Assembly (NCBI GenBank): GCA_963759095.1
Contig: CAVWYF010000028.1
Coordinates: 124,001 to 188,000, forward strand
From: Anderseniella sp963759095
GTDB lineage: Bacteria; Pseudomonadota; Alphaproteobacteria; Rhizobiales; Aestuariivirgaceae
Direction of reading: 5' to 3'
Length of the DNA: 64,000 bases
Position numbers and translations under genes: made by a program
Shown here: positions 43,382-50,510 of the stretch, one piece after another
How the letters are laid out: each line of letters opens with the position of its first letter
Numbering within the stretch: the first letter of the stretch is position 1
Notes under the pieces: model-generated
What the model saw: the letters and a program-made list of their open reading frames with translations, nothing else
What the model was told of the DNA's origin: nothing
The model's database searches: none

Positions 43382-43410
43382 TTGACACCAGATAGGCCGG
43401 AACCTATTAT
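43382..43410 (+). promoter_or_regulatory. Sigma70-type promoter of the atp (Fo) operon
   Basis: TTGACA (43382-43387) and TATTAT (43405-43410) are separated by exactly 17 bp, an almost perfect housekeeping promoter. It lies 62 bp before the atpI ATG in the smc-atpI gap. Confidence 0.7.
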
Positions 43411-43472
43411 CCGGCCCGGTTTTAGGGGTTTTGTGATCCTGAAACTGCCTCAATACCTTCAGGAGCAGGTGC

Positions 43473-43829
43473 ATGGGCGGCGATCGTAAGAAATTATCGC
43501 CCGAGCGACTTGAGAAACTTGGAGACCGTCTGAAAAAAGCGCAAGTCTCGGTAGACGAGCGCAACAGGCCCAGGCAACGGCAATCCAACGCACTTGGATT
43601 TGCCTTTCGGATTACCACGGAGCTGGTTGCAGCAGTGGTTGTCGGAGTTGCGATCGGGTGGGGTCTCGACAAATGGCTGGACAGCAAGCCGTGGTTTCTT
43701 ATCGTGTTCTTCTTTCTGGGTGTTGCTGCCGGCGTCATGAACGTCTATAGGATCACGCAATCCACTGGTGGTGACGGGGATGTTCCAAAATCCAAGCTGC
43801 CATCGGTAATCGACGACGACGATGATTGA
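43473..43829 (+). CDS. atpI: ATP synthase protein I (AtpI)
   Basis: A 118-residue accessory protein of the ATP synthase, thought to help c-ring assembly. A charged N-terminus (about 1-45) is followed by two transmembrane helices (ELVAAVVVGVAIGWGLDKWL and FLIVFFFLGVAAGVMNVYRI) in the AtpI/Gct layout, then an acidic tail (IDDDDD). The ATG has AGGAG upstream. First gene of atpI-atpB-atpE-b'-b, behind a strong promoter. Confidence 0.88.
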   Translation: MGGDRKKLSPERLEKLGDRLKKAQVSVDERNRPRQRQSNALGFAFRITTELVAAVVVGVAIGWGLDKWLDSKPWFLIVFFFLGVAAGVMNVYRITQSTGGDGDVPKSKLPSVIDDDDD

Positions 43830-43896
43830 TGTATTGGCCCGGCAATTGAGGCTGACTGCATCAATAAGGTCAACAGGTTGAAAAGGGGCTGGATGC

Positions 43897-44670
43897 GTGG
43901 CCAGTACTACTTCACAGGGCAGCGAAGGCGGGCTGGCGCTCGACCCGATGCACCAGTTCGAGATCACCCGTATCATCCCGATCAAGTTCGGCGGTATTGA
44001 TGCGTCCTTTACCAATTCAAGCCTGTGGATGGTGCTGACGGTCATTGCGGTATCGGCACTGCTTCTGCTGGGCAGCAAGCGGATTGTGCCAAGCCGACTG
44101 CAATCGGTTAGCGAGATGATCTATGAATTCATCTCCAACATGGTCCGTGACACAATGGGCGACGAGGGCCGCAAGTTCTTTCCGTTTATCCTGACGCTGT
44201 TCTGCTTCATCCTTGGCGCCAACATGCTCGGCCTGTTCACTTTGCCGGTCGTACTGCATCCGTTCACTGTCACCAGCCATATCATTGTGACGTTTGCACT
44301 TGCAGCCATGGTCTGGCTCGGTGCGACCGTTTATGGCTTCTACAAAAACGGTCTTGGCTATCTGAAATTGTTTGCACCATCCGGCACCCCGGCGGTGATG
44401 CTGCCTTTGCTGGTGCCGATTGAGATCATTTCTTACCTGTCACGCCCTGTCAGCCTGTCTGTACGTCTGTTTGCCAACATGATGGCAGGCCATACCATGC
44501 TGAAAGTGTTTGCCGCGTTTGTCGTGGCCCTGGGATGGGCAGGTATTGTTCCACTGGCCGTGATGGTCGGCTTCACCGGACTTGAGTTCCTCGTGGCATT
44601 CCTGCAGGCATTCATCTTCGCCATCCTGTCGTGCATGTACCTCAACGATGCAATGCACCCAAGCCACTGA
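43897..44670 (+). CDS. atpB: ATP synthase Fo subunit a
   Basis: The proton-channel subunit of FoF1 ATP synthase, in the inner membrane. It has 257 residues from a GTG start with AGGGG upstream. About six hydrophobic segments; the essential arginine is in SLSVRLFANMMAGHTML, and the last helix has LEFLVAFLQAFIFAILSCMYL. The usual length and order for alphaproteobacteria. Confidence 0.96.
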   Translation: MASTTSQGSEGGLALDPMHQFEITRIIPIKFGGIDASFTNSSLWMVLTVIAVSALLLLGSKRIVPSRLQSVSEMIYEFISNMVRDTMGDEGRKFFPFILTLFCFILGANMLGLFTLPVVLHPFTVTSHIIVTFALAAMVWLGATVYGFYKNGLGYLKLFAPSGTPAVMLPLLVPIEIISYLSRPVSLSVRLFANMMAGHTMLKVFAAFVVALGWAGIVPLAVMVGFTGLEFLVAFLQAFIFAILSCMYLNDAMHPSH

Positions 44671-44721
44671 GTTATTTTTTCTAACCTTTCAACTACATCA
44701 CTCAAACGGGAGTTTTCTAAA

Positions 44722-44949
44722 ATGGAACCTGAAGCAGCAAAACTGATCGGCGCAGGTATCGCCGCTGTTGCAATGGCCGGTGCCGGTGTCGGCATTGGTA
44801 ACATCTTCGGCAGCTATCTGCAGGGTGCACTTCGCAACCCGGCTGCTGCTGACAGCCAGCGCACCAACCTGTTCATTGGCTTCGCGCTTGCAGAAGCAAC
44901 CGGCCTGTTCGGCCTGCTGATCAGCTTCATCCTGCTGTTCGGCGTCTAA
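44722..44949 (+). CDS. atpE: ATP synthase Fo subunit c
   Basis: The proteolipid ring subunit, 75 residues in two transmembrane helices. The proton-carrying Glu58 is in FALAEATGLFGLLISF; the polar loop is GALRNPAAADSQR. The glycine-rich first helix (AGAGVGIGN) is normal. It lacks the sodium-binding Gln/Ser pattern, so it is H+-coupled. Confidence 0.97.
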   Translation: MEPEAAKLIGAGIAAVAMAGAGVGIGNIFGSYLQGALRNPAAADSQRTNLFIGFALAEATGLFGLLISFILLFGV

Positions 44950-45064
44950 TCAATCGTCATTGATCTCGCCGGATTGCGGGTTTCCCGCACCGGCGGATTT
45001 TTGCGATTGAGACTGGCAAATCCACCTGCCGCCCCTGTTGGCGGTCAGACAGGAGACCGGCATT

Positions 45065-45550
45065 ATGCCGCAACTTATTGCAGCAGATTTTCTGCCACAG
45101 CTTATCTGGCTGGCGATCACATTTGGTGCGCTGTACTTCATCATTTCACGCTTCGCGATCCCCAAGATCGGCAGCGCTATTGAACAGCGTCACGGCCGCA
45201 TCGCCGCTGATGTCGCCGAAGCCTCGCGGCTCAAGCAAGATACAGAAAAAGCCATCGAAACCTATGAGGCGGCACTTGCGGAAGCGCGTGCCAATGCCCA
45301 CGCCATTGTGAGCGAAAACCGTGCTCAGATGACCGCTGAAATCAACAAGGAAGCCGCCGCACTTGACGAGCGCTTGTCGAAGAAGCTGGCGGAGGCGGAG
45401 GTTTCGATTGCCAAGACACGTGATGCTGCCATGGCACAGGTCTCTGGCATTGCCCAGGATACCACGGAAGCAATCGTAACCGAGCTTCTCGGCAAAAAGC
45501 CGACAAAAGCGGCAATTTCGTCGGCGGTGTCATCCGCTGCCAAGGGTTAG
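45065..45550 (+). CDS. atpG: ATP synthase Fo subunit b'
   Basis: One of the two peripheral-stalk b-type subunits typical of alphaproteobacteria and phototrophs. 161 residues from ATG 45065, which has AGGAG upstream. One N-terminal membrane helix (FLPQLIWLAITFGALYFIISRF) is followed by a long coiled coil to the C-terminus. The b' chain is more acidic and Ala-rich than the b chain that follows 9 bp later. Confidence 0.93.
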   Translation: MPQLIAADFLPQLIWLAITFGALYFIISRFAIPKIGSAIEQRHGRIAADVAEASRLKQDTEKAIETYEAALAEARANAHAIVSENRAQMTAEINKEAAALDERLSKKLAEAEVSIAKTRDAAMAQVSGIAQDTTEAIVTELLGKKPTKAAISSAVSSAAKG

Positions 45551-45559
45551 GGTGTAGCC

Positions 45560-46045
45560 ATGTTAAGTCAACCTGATTTCTGGGTCGGTGTTTCCTTTGT
45601 CCTGTTTCTTGTCCTGCTGGTCTATCTGAAAGTACCGGGCATGGTTGCCAAGGCGCTGGACCAACGGGCTGATGCTATCCAGCATGAACTCGATGAGGCC
45701 AAGCGTTTGCGCGAAGAAGCACAAGCCGTTCTAGCTGACTACGAGCGCAAGAAGATAGAAGCCGAAGCCGACGCTGAAAAGATCATTGCGCAGGCCAAGC
45801 GCGAAGCTGAAATCTATGGCGAGGAAGCACGCACCAAGATGCAGGAACAGATCGAGCGCCGCAGCCGTCTGGCCGAGCAGAAGATCGCTATGGCAGAAGT
45901 AGCAGCCGTCAAGGATGTACGCGCTGCAGCGGCTGATCTTGCCGTTGAGGCCGCAAGCCGGGTGCTCGGGGCCGAAGTCAAAGGCGCTACGGCATCGAAC
46001 CTTATCGACGAGTCCATTTCAGCGGTTCGCAAGCAGCTTAATTAG
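45560..46045 (+). CDS. atpF: ATP synthase Fo subunit b
   Basis: The second peripheral-stalk subunit, 161 residues. The N-terminal membrane helix is FWVGVSFVLFLVLLVYL, followed by a heptad-rich helix (DEAKRLREEAQAVLADYERK onward) that dimerises with b' and binds F1 delta. The F1 genes are not in the window, as is normal where Fo and F1 genes form separate operons. Last gene of the operon. Confidence 0.95.
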   Translation: MLSQPDFWVGVSFVLFLVLLVYLKVPGMVAKALDQRADAIQHELDEAKRLREEAQAVLADYERKKIEAEADAEKIIAQAKREAEIYGEEARTKMQEQIERRSRLAEQKIAMAEVAAVKDVRAAAADLAVEAASRVLGAEVKGATASNLIDESISAVRKQLN

Positions 46046-46106
46046 ACCACTGTCCAACAGGTCTGCCAGCATCGAATAGTCGAGCCCCCGGCCCTTTTCC
46101 AAGTGA

Positions 46107-46372
46107 TTGAGCCTTTCCGGCTTAAATACAATCGTTTGATGGCACCAAATCAGTTCACTCGGCTAGGCGAAAAGCGAAGCGCGATGTGGGGCATCGGGCA
46201 AGCTTTTCAACAACGCCGATGGACTGATTTGGTCCACCGAAGGCCAGTTTTTTACGCCCGCTGGACCGCGTTACGGCTCCCTTGTGGTCATCCAGACCAC
46301 GGTGGGAACCGTGCCTAGCCAGCGGGCGTAAAAAACTGGTCAAATGATTGTATTTAAGCCGGAAAGGCTCAA
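46107..46372. repeat. Family A structured repeat, copy 2 (266 bp)
   Basis: Terminal inverted repeats of 33 bp pair at 32 positions (46107-46139 with 46340-46372). Arm I: ACCAAATCAGT (46144-46154) with ACTGATTTGGT (46223-46233); GAAAAGC (46169-46175) with GCTTTTC (46202-46208); CGATG/CATCG hairpin at 46182-46196. Arm II: a perfect 21-bp stem (46244-46264 with 46319-46339), capped by GTGGTC/GACCAC (46284-46300). Lies between atpF and ispH. The 451-bp gap holds no supported gene. Confidence 0.9.
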
Positions 46373-46425
46373 GGGTTTGTTTTATACTGAACGGCAAATC
46401 ATGCCGTCTGCGACCAGAGTGAAAC

Positions 46426-46455
46426 TTGACAACACTGCCTGTGACCTCCCATGTA
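46426..46455 (+). promoter_or_regulatory. Possible ispH promoter
   Basis: TTGACA (46426-46431) followed after 18 bp by CATGTA (46450-46455), 41 bp before the ispH ATG. The -10 match is moderate. Confidence 0.4.
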
Positions 46456-46496
46456 CGCCAACATAATGTCTCTGCTTTGAAACGGAACCAGTGGCC

Positions 46497-47486
46497 ATGA
46501 CCAACCAGCTTCCCGACCTTAAGGTTTACCTCGCAGCGCCTCGCGGCTTTTGTGCCGGCGTGGTGCGCGCCATCGACATCGTCGAACGCGCGCTGGAACT
46601 GCATGGCAAGCCCGTCTATGTGCGCCATGAGATCGTTCACAACAAATACGTCGTGGAAGATCTGAAACAGAAAGGCGCCATTTTCGTCGAGGAACTGGAC
46701 GAAGTGCCCGATGGCGACCGCCCGGTGATCTTTTCTGCCCACGGCGTGCCGAAGTCAGTGCCGGAAGCCGCCAAGACGCGCAACATGTTCTATCTCGATG
46801 CAACCTGCCCGCTGGTCTCCAAGGTTCACATGGAGGCGTCACGCCACTTCCAGGACGGTTATGAGATCGTGCTGATTGGCCATGCCGGTCACCCGGAAGT
46901 CATCGGCACCATGGGACAACTGCCGGACGGTGCCATCACACTGGTGGAAGACGAAGCAGACGTTGCAGCGTTCACCCCGAAAGATGCCGACAAGCTGGCC
47001 TATATCACCCAGACCACACTGTCGGTCGACGATACCCGCGGTATCATTGAGGCTCTGGAGAAAAAATTCCCGAGCATTCACGGACCGCACAAGGAAGACA
47101 TCTGTTACGCCACAACCAATCGCCAGGAATCAGTCAAATCGATTGCAGACAAATGCGACATGGTTTTAGTGGTTGGCGCACCAAACAGCTCCAACTCACA
47201 GCGCCTGGTTGAGGTTGCCAAGACCGCCGGATGCGGTCGGTCGATGCTGGTACAGCGTGCCTCGGAAATCGACTGGTCGGTCATGGACGGCATCAAGACA
47301 CTGGGCATTACTGCAGGCGCTTCTGCGCCGGAAGTGCTGGTCAACGAGGTTGTCGACGCGTTCCGCGAGCGGTTCAATGTAAACGTTGAAACCGTCAAGA
47401 CCAAGGATGAGAACGTCGAGTTCAAACTGCCGCGGCAACTGCGCCGCGAAGGTGAGCCGGGCGCGCCTGTGCGCGCTGCGTCGTGA
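46497..47486 (+). CDS. ispH: 4-hydroxy-3-methylbut-2-enyl diphosphate reductase
   Basis: The last step of the MEP pathway: it reduces HMBPP to IPP and DMAPP with a 4Fe-4S cluster. It has 329 residues from ATG 46497; GTG 46491 is also in frame. The three cluster cysteines are visible: Cys19 in APRGFCAGVVRAI, one in DATCPLVSKVH, and one in KTAGCGRSMLV. GAPNSSNSQRL, HEIVHN, and GHAGHPEVIGTMGQ carry ligand-binding residues. In many Rhizobiales thrB lies between ispH and rnhA; here a family B repeat does. Confidence 0.96.
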   Translation: MTNQLPDLKVYLAAPRGFCAGVVRAIDIVERALELHGKPVYVRHEIVHNKYVVEDLKQKGAIFVEELDEVPDGDRPVIFSAHGVPKSVPEAAKTRNMFYLDATCPLVSKVHMEASRHFQDGYEIVLIGHAGHPEVIGTMGQLPDGAITLVEDEADVAAFTPKDADKLAYITQTTLSVDDTRGIIEALEKKFPSIHGPHKEDICYATTNRQESVKSIADKCDMVLVVGAPNSSNSQRLVEVAKTAGCGRSMLVQRASEIDWSVMDGIKTLGITAGASAPEVLVNEVVDAFRERFNVNVETVKTKDENVEFKLPRQLRREGEPGAPVRAAS

Positions 47487-47488
47487 AC

Positions 47489-47594
47489 CTAGAGCAACAT
47501 GGGTTCACTTGAACCCATAAAGTTGCTCTAACACTTTGAAAGCGACTAGTTTTATGCTTTTTGACTGATTCAATCAAAAAACATACTGATCTAG
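47489..47594 (+). repeat. Family B repeat, copy 3
   Basis: Full copy between ispH and rnhA, read in the rnhA direction. Hairpin I (ATGGGTTCA/TGAACCCAT within AGAGCAAC/GTTGCTCT), the TAACACTTTGAAA linker, then hairpin II (TTTTTGACTGATTCAATCAA) with GATTC at its centre. Its ATCTAG end is 22 bp from the rnhA start codon. Confidence 0.85.
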
Positions 47595-47615
47595 CAAGAC
47601 AAGGCCTGAGCCCAC

Positions 47616-48056
47616 TTGACTGACGTCACCATTTATACTGACGGGGCCTGTTCGGGAAACCCCGGACCGGGCGGCTGGGGCGCCATTCTTTTGCATGGCG
47701 AGGCCCGTAAAGAATTGTCGGGTGGAGAAACTGAAACCACCAATAACCGTATGGAATTGCAGGCAGCCATAGAGGCGCTGAACGCGTTGAAACGGCCGTG
47801 CAAGGTCGCATTGTACACAGACTCGGTTTATGTCCGCGACGGAATTACCAAGTGGATCAAGGGCTGGCAGCGCAACGGCTGGCGCACAGCGGCAAAAAAA
47901 CCGGTCAAGAACGCAGAACTGTGGCAGGCCCTGCAGGCTGCTCTGCAACCGCACGACATCGACTGGCACTGGGTGAAAGGCCATGCGGGCCACCCGGAAA
48001 ACGAACGCGCCGACGAACTGGCGCGCACTGGAATGGCCCCGTACAAATCAAGATAA
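47616..48056 (+). CDS. rnhA: Ribonuclease HI
   Basis: Degrades RNA in RNA-DNA hybrids. It has 146 residues with the full DEDD centre: Asp9 in IYTDGACSGNPGPGGWG, Glu in TTNNRMELQAA, Asp in LYTDSVYV and Asp in HPENERADELA, plus the loop His (KGHAGH). The start is TTG at 47616 (MTDVTIYTDG), the natural N-terminus, since no in-frame ATG or GTG lies nearby. A strong terminator follows. Confidence 0.95.
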   Translation: MTDVTIYTDGACSGNPGPGGWGAILLHGEARKELSGGETETTNNRMELQAAIEALNALKRPCKVALYTDSVYVRDGITKWIKGWQRNGWRTAAKKPVKNAELWQALQAALQPHDIDWHWVKGHAGHPENERADELARTGMAPYKSR

Positions 48057-48090
48057 AACCCGCAGCGGGTATAAGCCGGCGCGGGTTTTT
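48055..48090 (+). terminator. Rho-independent terminator of rnhA
   Basis: AAAACCCGC (48055-48063) pairs with GCGGGTTTTT (48081-48090), a stem of about 9 bp followed by T's. It lies just past the rnhA stop; the A-run on the other side lets it serve the convergent peroxiredoxin gene too. Confidence 0.75.
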
Positions 48091-48117
48091 GATACTGCTT
48101 GCGAAATGCAGGTGGTT

Positions 48118-48603
48118 TTACAGTGCAGCGAGAATTTTTTCTGCACTTGAAGCTTCAGCCGAACTGGCCACTTCTTCCAGGTTCAGCACCTTGACGACGC
48201 CGTCGTCGACCAGCATGGCGTAGCGCTGTGACCGAATACCCAGCCCGAAACCGGATGCGTCCAGCTCCAGGCCGATTGCCTTGGTAAAGTCCGCGCTGCC
48301 GTCAGCCAGGAAGGTCACCACATCCTTGGCACCCGACTGATCTGCCCAGGCATTCAGCACGAACACATCGTTTACCGACACGCAGGCGATGGTATCGACA
48401 CCCTTAGCCTTCAGGTCGGCAGCATGGGTGACAAAGCCCGGCAGGTGCTTCATGTGGCAGGTGGGTGTGAAAGCGCCCGGCACGGCAAACAGGACAACCT
48501 TGCGACCGTCAAACACATCTGACGTGGTCATTTGGGTAGGTCCTTCAGCAGTCATTGTCGTGAAAGTTGCTTCAGGCAGTTTATCGCCAACAGAAATGCT
48601 CAT
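48118..48603 (-). CDS. Peroxiredoxin, Prx5-type
   Basis: A 161-residue thiol peroxidase that reduces hydroperoxides. The peroxidatic Cys49 is in FAVPGAFTPTCHMKHLPG, the Prx5/PMP20 pattern PGAFTPTC; Thr46 and an Arg (LGIRSQRYAML) complete the site. Another Cys near residue 74 (TIACVSVND) occupies a position common in 1-Cys members, so the enzyme probably uses an external thiol such as glutathione. Cytosolic. Convergent with rnhA and upstream in order from the DsbD-N-like gene. Confidence 0.93.
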   Translation of the reverse strand: MSISVGDKLPEATFTTMTAEGPTQMTTSDVFDGRKVVLFAVPGAFTPTCHMKHLPGFVTHAADLKAKGVDTIACVSVNDVFVLNAWADQSGAKDVVTFLADGSADFTKAIGLELDASGFGLGIRSQRYAMLVDDGVVKVLNLEEVASSAEASSAEKILAAL

Positions 48604-48644
48604 GGGTCACTCACTTGATTGAAGGGAATTGGAAAGGACAAGGT

Positions 48645-49481
48645 CTACTGCAGCACACCTTCATGGACAAGGCCCGTGTCGCCGTCTGCGATGGTCAGCC
48701 GGACGGGTTTTCCGGCCAGTGGAACTGCATCGCCGTAACTGTCTACTGCAATCCGCCATGTGCCGGTGTCGCCTGACCGGCTGACCAGTTCAGGTTTGCG
48801 AAAATAGGCATTGCCGGCTGCCTCGACAAAAATGTCTGCGTTTTCGGGTGATTGGATACCTTTCAGGGATACCTCCAGAGCAATTTTGCCATCAACATCA
48901 ACCTGCTTAAGCAATGTAACTGCGAGCCTGTCCGCATCGGCTTCGACCGGCACGGCTGCACGCGCGACCCTGAGGCGGAACTTGTCGGAAGCCGACACTG
49001 TTTCTGCATCAATGTTGACCTGCACCTGCGCCTGTACGGGTACGCAAATGTCGTTGCACACGGCATAGAATATTTTCAGGTCCAGCCTGGCGGGCCTGGA
49101 CGGATCTTCCGGCTTCACATCGACCGGGAAAACCACTTCCGTCTTGTAGCCGATGCCTTCACCGTTTTCGTCCGTGAAACGATGTGGCAAGGGCATCATT
49201 ACTCTGGTTGTTGCAACATTTTCTGATCCAGACCAATCAAAACTCGGTGGAACCCCGCCATCACCGGGCACCCGCCAATAGGTTTTCCAGCCCTTTTGCA
49301 TCGTGATGTAAACACCACTGTGCCAGACGCCGGACTGCTCGCCGGCATTCATCAGCCGCAGAGAGGTGTAGGGCGAGGAAAACTCCCGTGTTGGCGTATC
49401 GCCGGCATTTGCCAGTGTAGATACTGAAACAAGAGCCGCGCCGAGCAGCGTTATCACGGTGATATTGCGAACTGTTTTCAT
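48645..49481 (-). CDS. Periplasmic DsbD N-terminal-like domain protein
   Basis: 278 residues with a signal peptide (NITVITLLGAALVSVSTLANA). The rest resembles the immunoglobulin-like N-terminal domain of DsbD/ScsB thiol reductases: GWKTYWRVPGDGGVPPSFDW, then FYAVCNDICVPVQ with Cys142 and Cys146. In DsbD this cysteine pair delivers electrons to periplasmic partners. No membrane or thioredoxin domains follow, so it is a free-standing domain that would need a separate electron donor. It is divergent from yqgE across a family D element. Confidence 0.85.
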   Translation of the reverse strand: MKTVRNITVITLLGAALVSVSTLANAGDTPTREFSSPYTSLRLMNAGEQSGVWHSGVYITMQKGWKTYWRVPGDGGVPPSFDWSGSENVATTRVMMPLPHRFTDENGEGIGYKTEVVFPVDVKPEDPSRPARLDLKIFYAVCNDICVPVQAQVQVNIDAETVSASDKFRLRVARAAVPVEADADRLAVTLLKQVDVDGKIALEVSLKGIQSPENADIFVEAAGNAYFRKPELVSRSGDTGTWRIAVDSYGDAVPLAGKPVRLTIADGDTGLVHEGVLQ

Positions 49482-49610
49482 GGCACCTATCTAGCAGCAA
49501 ATTCAGTATAGCTTCCATTAAACCGCTATCAAATTAATGCGAGTACCAACGCATGGACATTTGCCCGAAGCTCATTGCAGGTGCTATTCTGTACCTTAGT
49601 GTACAGCCTT

Positions 49611-49877
49611 AGGGTCAGGACCCATTAATCTTATGCCATTCTGTTTGAAAGAAAACATTCGAATGATGTTGAAAAAGCGCAAGATAAGGCTTTGTGCCTT
49701 TTCGAGCATTTTTCGACTTCAGGCGAGTGTTTTCTTTCAAACCCGAAGGGCGGGGTCTATTTTGCCCCTGACATCGTTGAAAAGTCTTGAAAACCGGACG
49801 GTTTCCTTCGACCTTTCGCCTTGTCAAAGGCAAAATATCCTCCCGCAGAATGGATAAGATTAATGGGTCCTGACCCT
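49611..49877. mobile_element. Family D MITE-like element (267 bp)
   Basis: Perfect 24-bp terminal inverted repeats starting AGGGTCAGGACCCATTAATC (49611-49634 and 49854-49877), with partial similarity for ~8 bp more. A 14-bp perfect internal inverted repeat (49644-49657 with 49728-49741) would form an additional arm. No transposase and no convincing ORF inside. No target duplication could be identified. It fills most of the 410-bp gap between the DsbD-N-like gene and yqgE and ends 14 bp before the yqgE start. Confidence 0.8.
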
Positions 49878-49891
49878 GGAAATATACACGG

Positions 49892-50479
49892 ATGACTGAG
49901 CAATATCTCGACGGAAAGATGTTGATTGCAATGCCCGGCATCGGAGATGACCGATTTGAGCGGGCAGTCATATTCGTGTGTGCCCATTCCAAGGATGGTG
50001 CCATGGGGCTGGTGGTCAATCACGAGGTCGACAGCCTGTCCTTCGGCGGGCTTCTGGAGCGCCTTGACCTGGTTGACGATGACAACGCAATTCGCCTGCC
50101 GGAAAGCATCGCTTCAACACGCGTGCTGCAAGGTGGACCGGTCGAAACAAGCCGTGGTTTTGTGCTGCACTCAAGAGATTATTTCAGCGCTGAAAGCACG
50201 TTGGGTGTCGACAGCAATATCGGATTGACGGCAACACTTGATGTATTGCGGGCCATTGCGCGTGGCGAAGGGCCGCGCAAATCGCTTCTGGCACTGGGCT
50301 ATACGGGTTGGGGACCGGGACAACTGGAGAGCGAAATCCGTCAAAACGGATGGCTGCATTGTGAAGCCGATGAAGGATTGCTGTTCGACACAGACCTGGA
50401 CACAAAATACCAGTCAGCCCTCGCCCGCATCGGGGTCAGTGAAGCCATGTTGTCAGGCGGTCATTTCGGCAATGCCTGA
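49892..50479 (+). CDS. YqgE/AlgH family protein (UPF0301)
   Basis: 195 residues, the usual length. Family blocks: YLDGKMLIAMPGIGDDRFERAVIFVCAHSKDGAMGLVVN at the start, LQGGPVETSRGFVLHS, LLALGYTGWGPGQLESEIRQNGWL and the final YQSALARIGV. YqgE proteins have a flavin-reductase-like fold but no agreed function; AlgH was named for an effect on alginate genes in Pseudomonas. The start codon lies 14 bp after the family D element, so its leader and possibly promoter were reshaped by that insertion. Confidence 0.92.
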   Translation: MTEQYLDGKMLIAMPGIGDDRFERAVIFVCAHSKDGAMGLVVNHEVDSLSFGGLLERLDLVDDDNAIRLPESIASTRVLQGGPVETSRGFVLHSRDYFSAESTLGVDSNIGLTATLDVLRAIARGEGPRKSLLALGYTGWGPGQLESEIRQNGWLHCEADEGLLFDTDLDTKYQSALARIGVSEAMLSGGHFGNA

Positions 50480-50510
50480 CAGGTTTGCACATTCATAGCG
50501 TTGCCATGAC

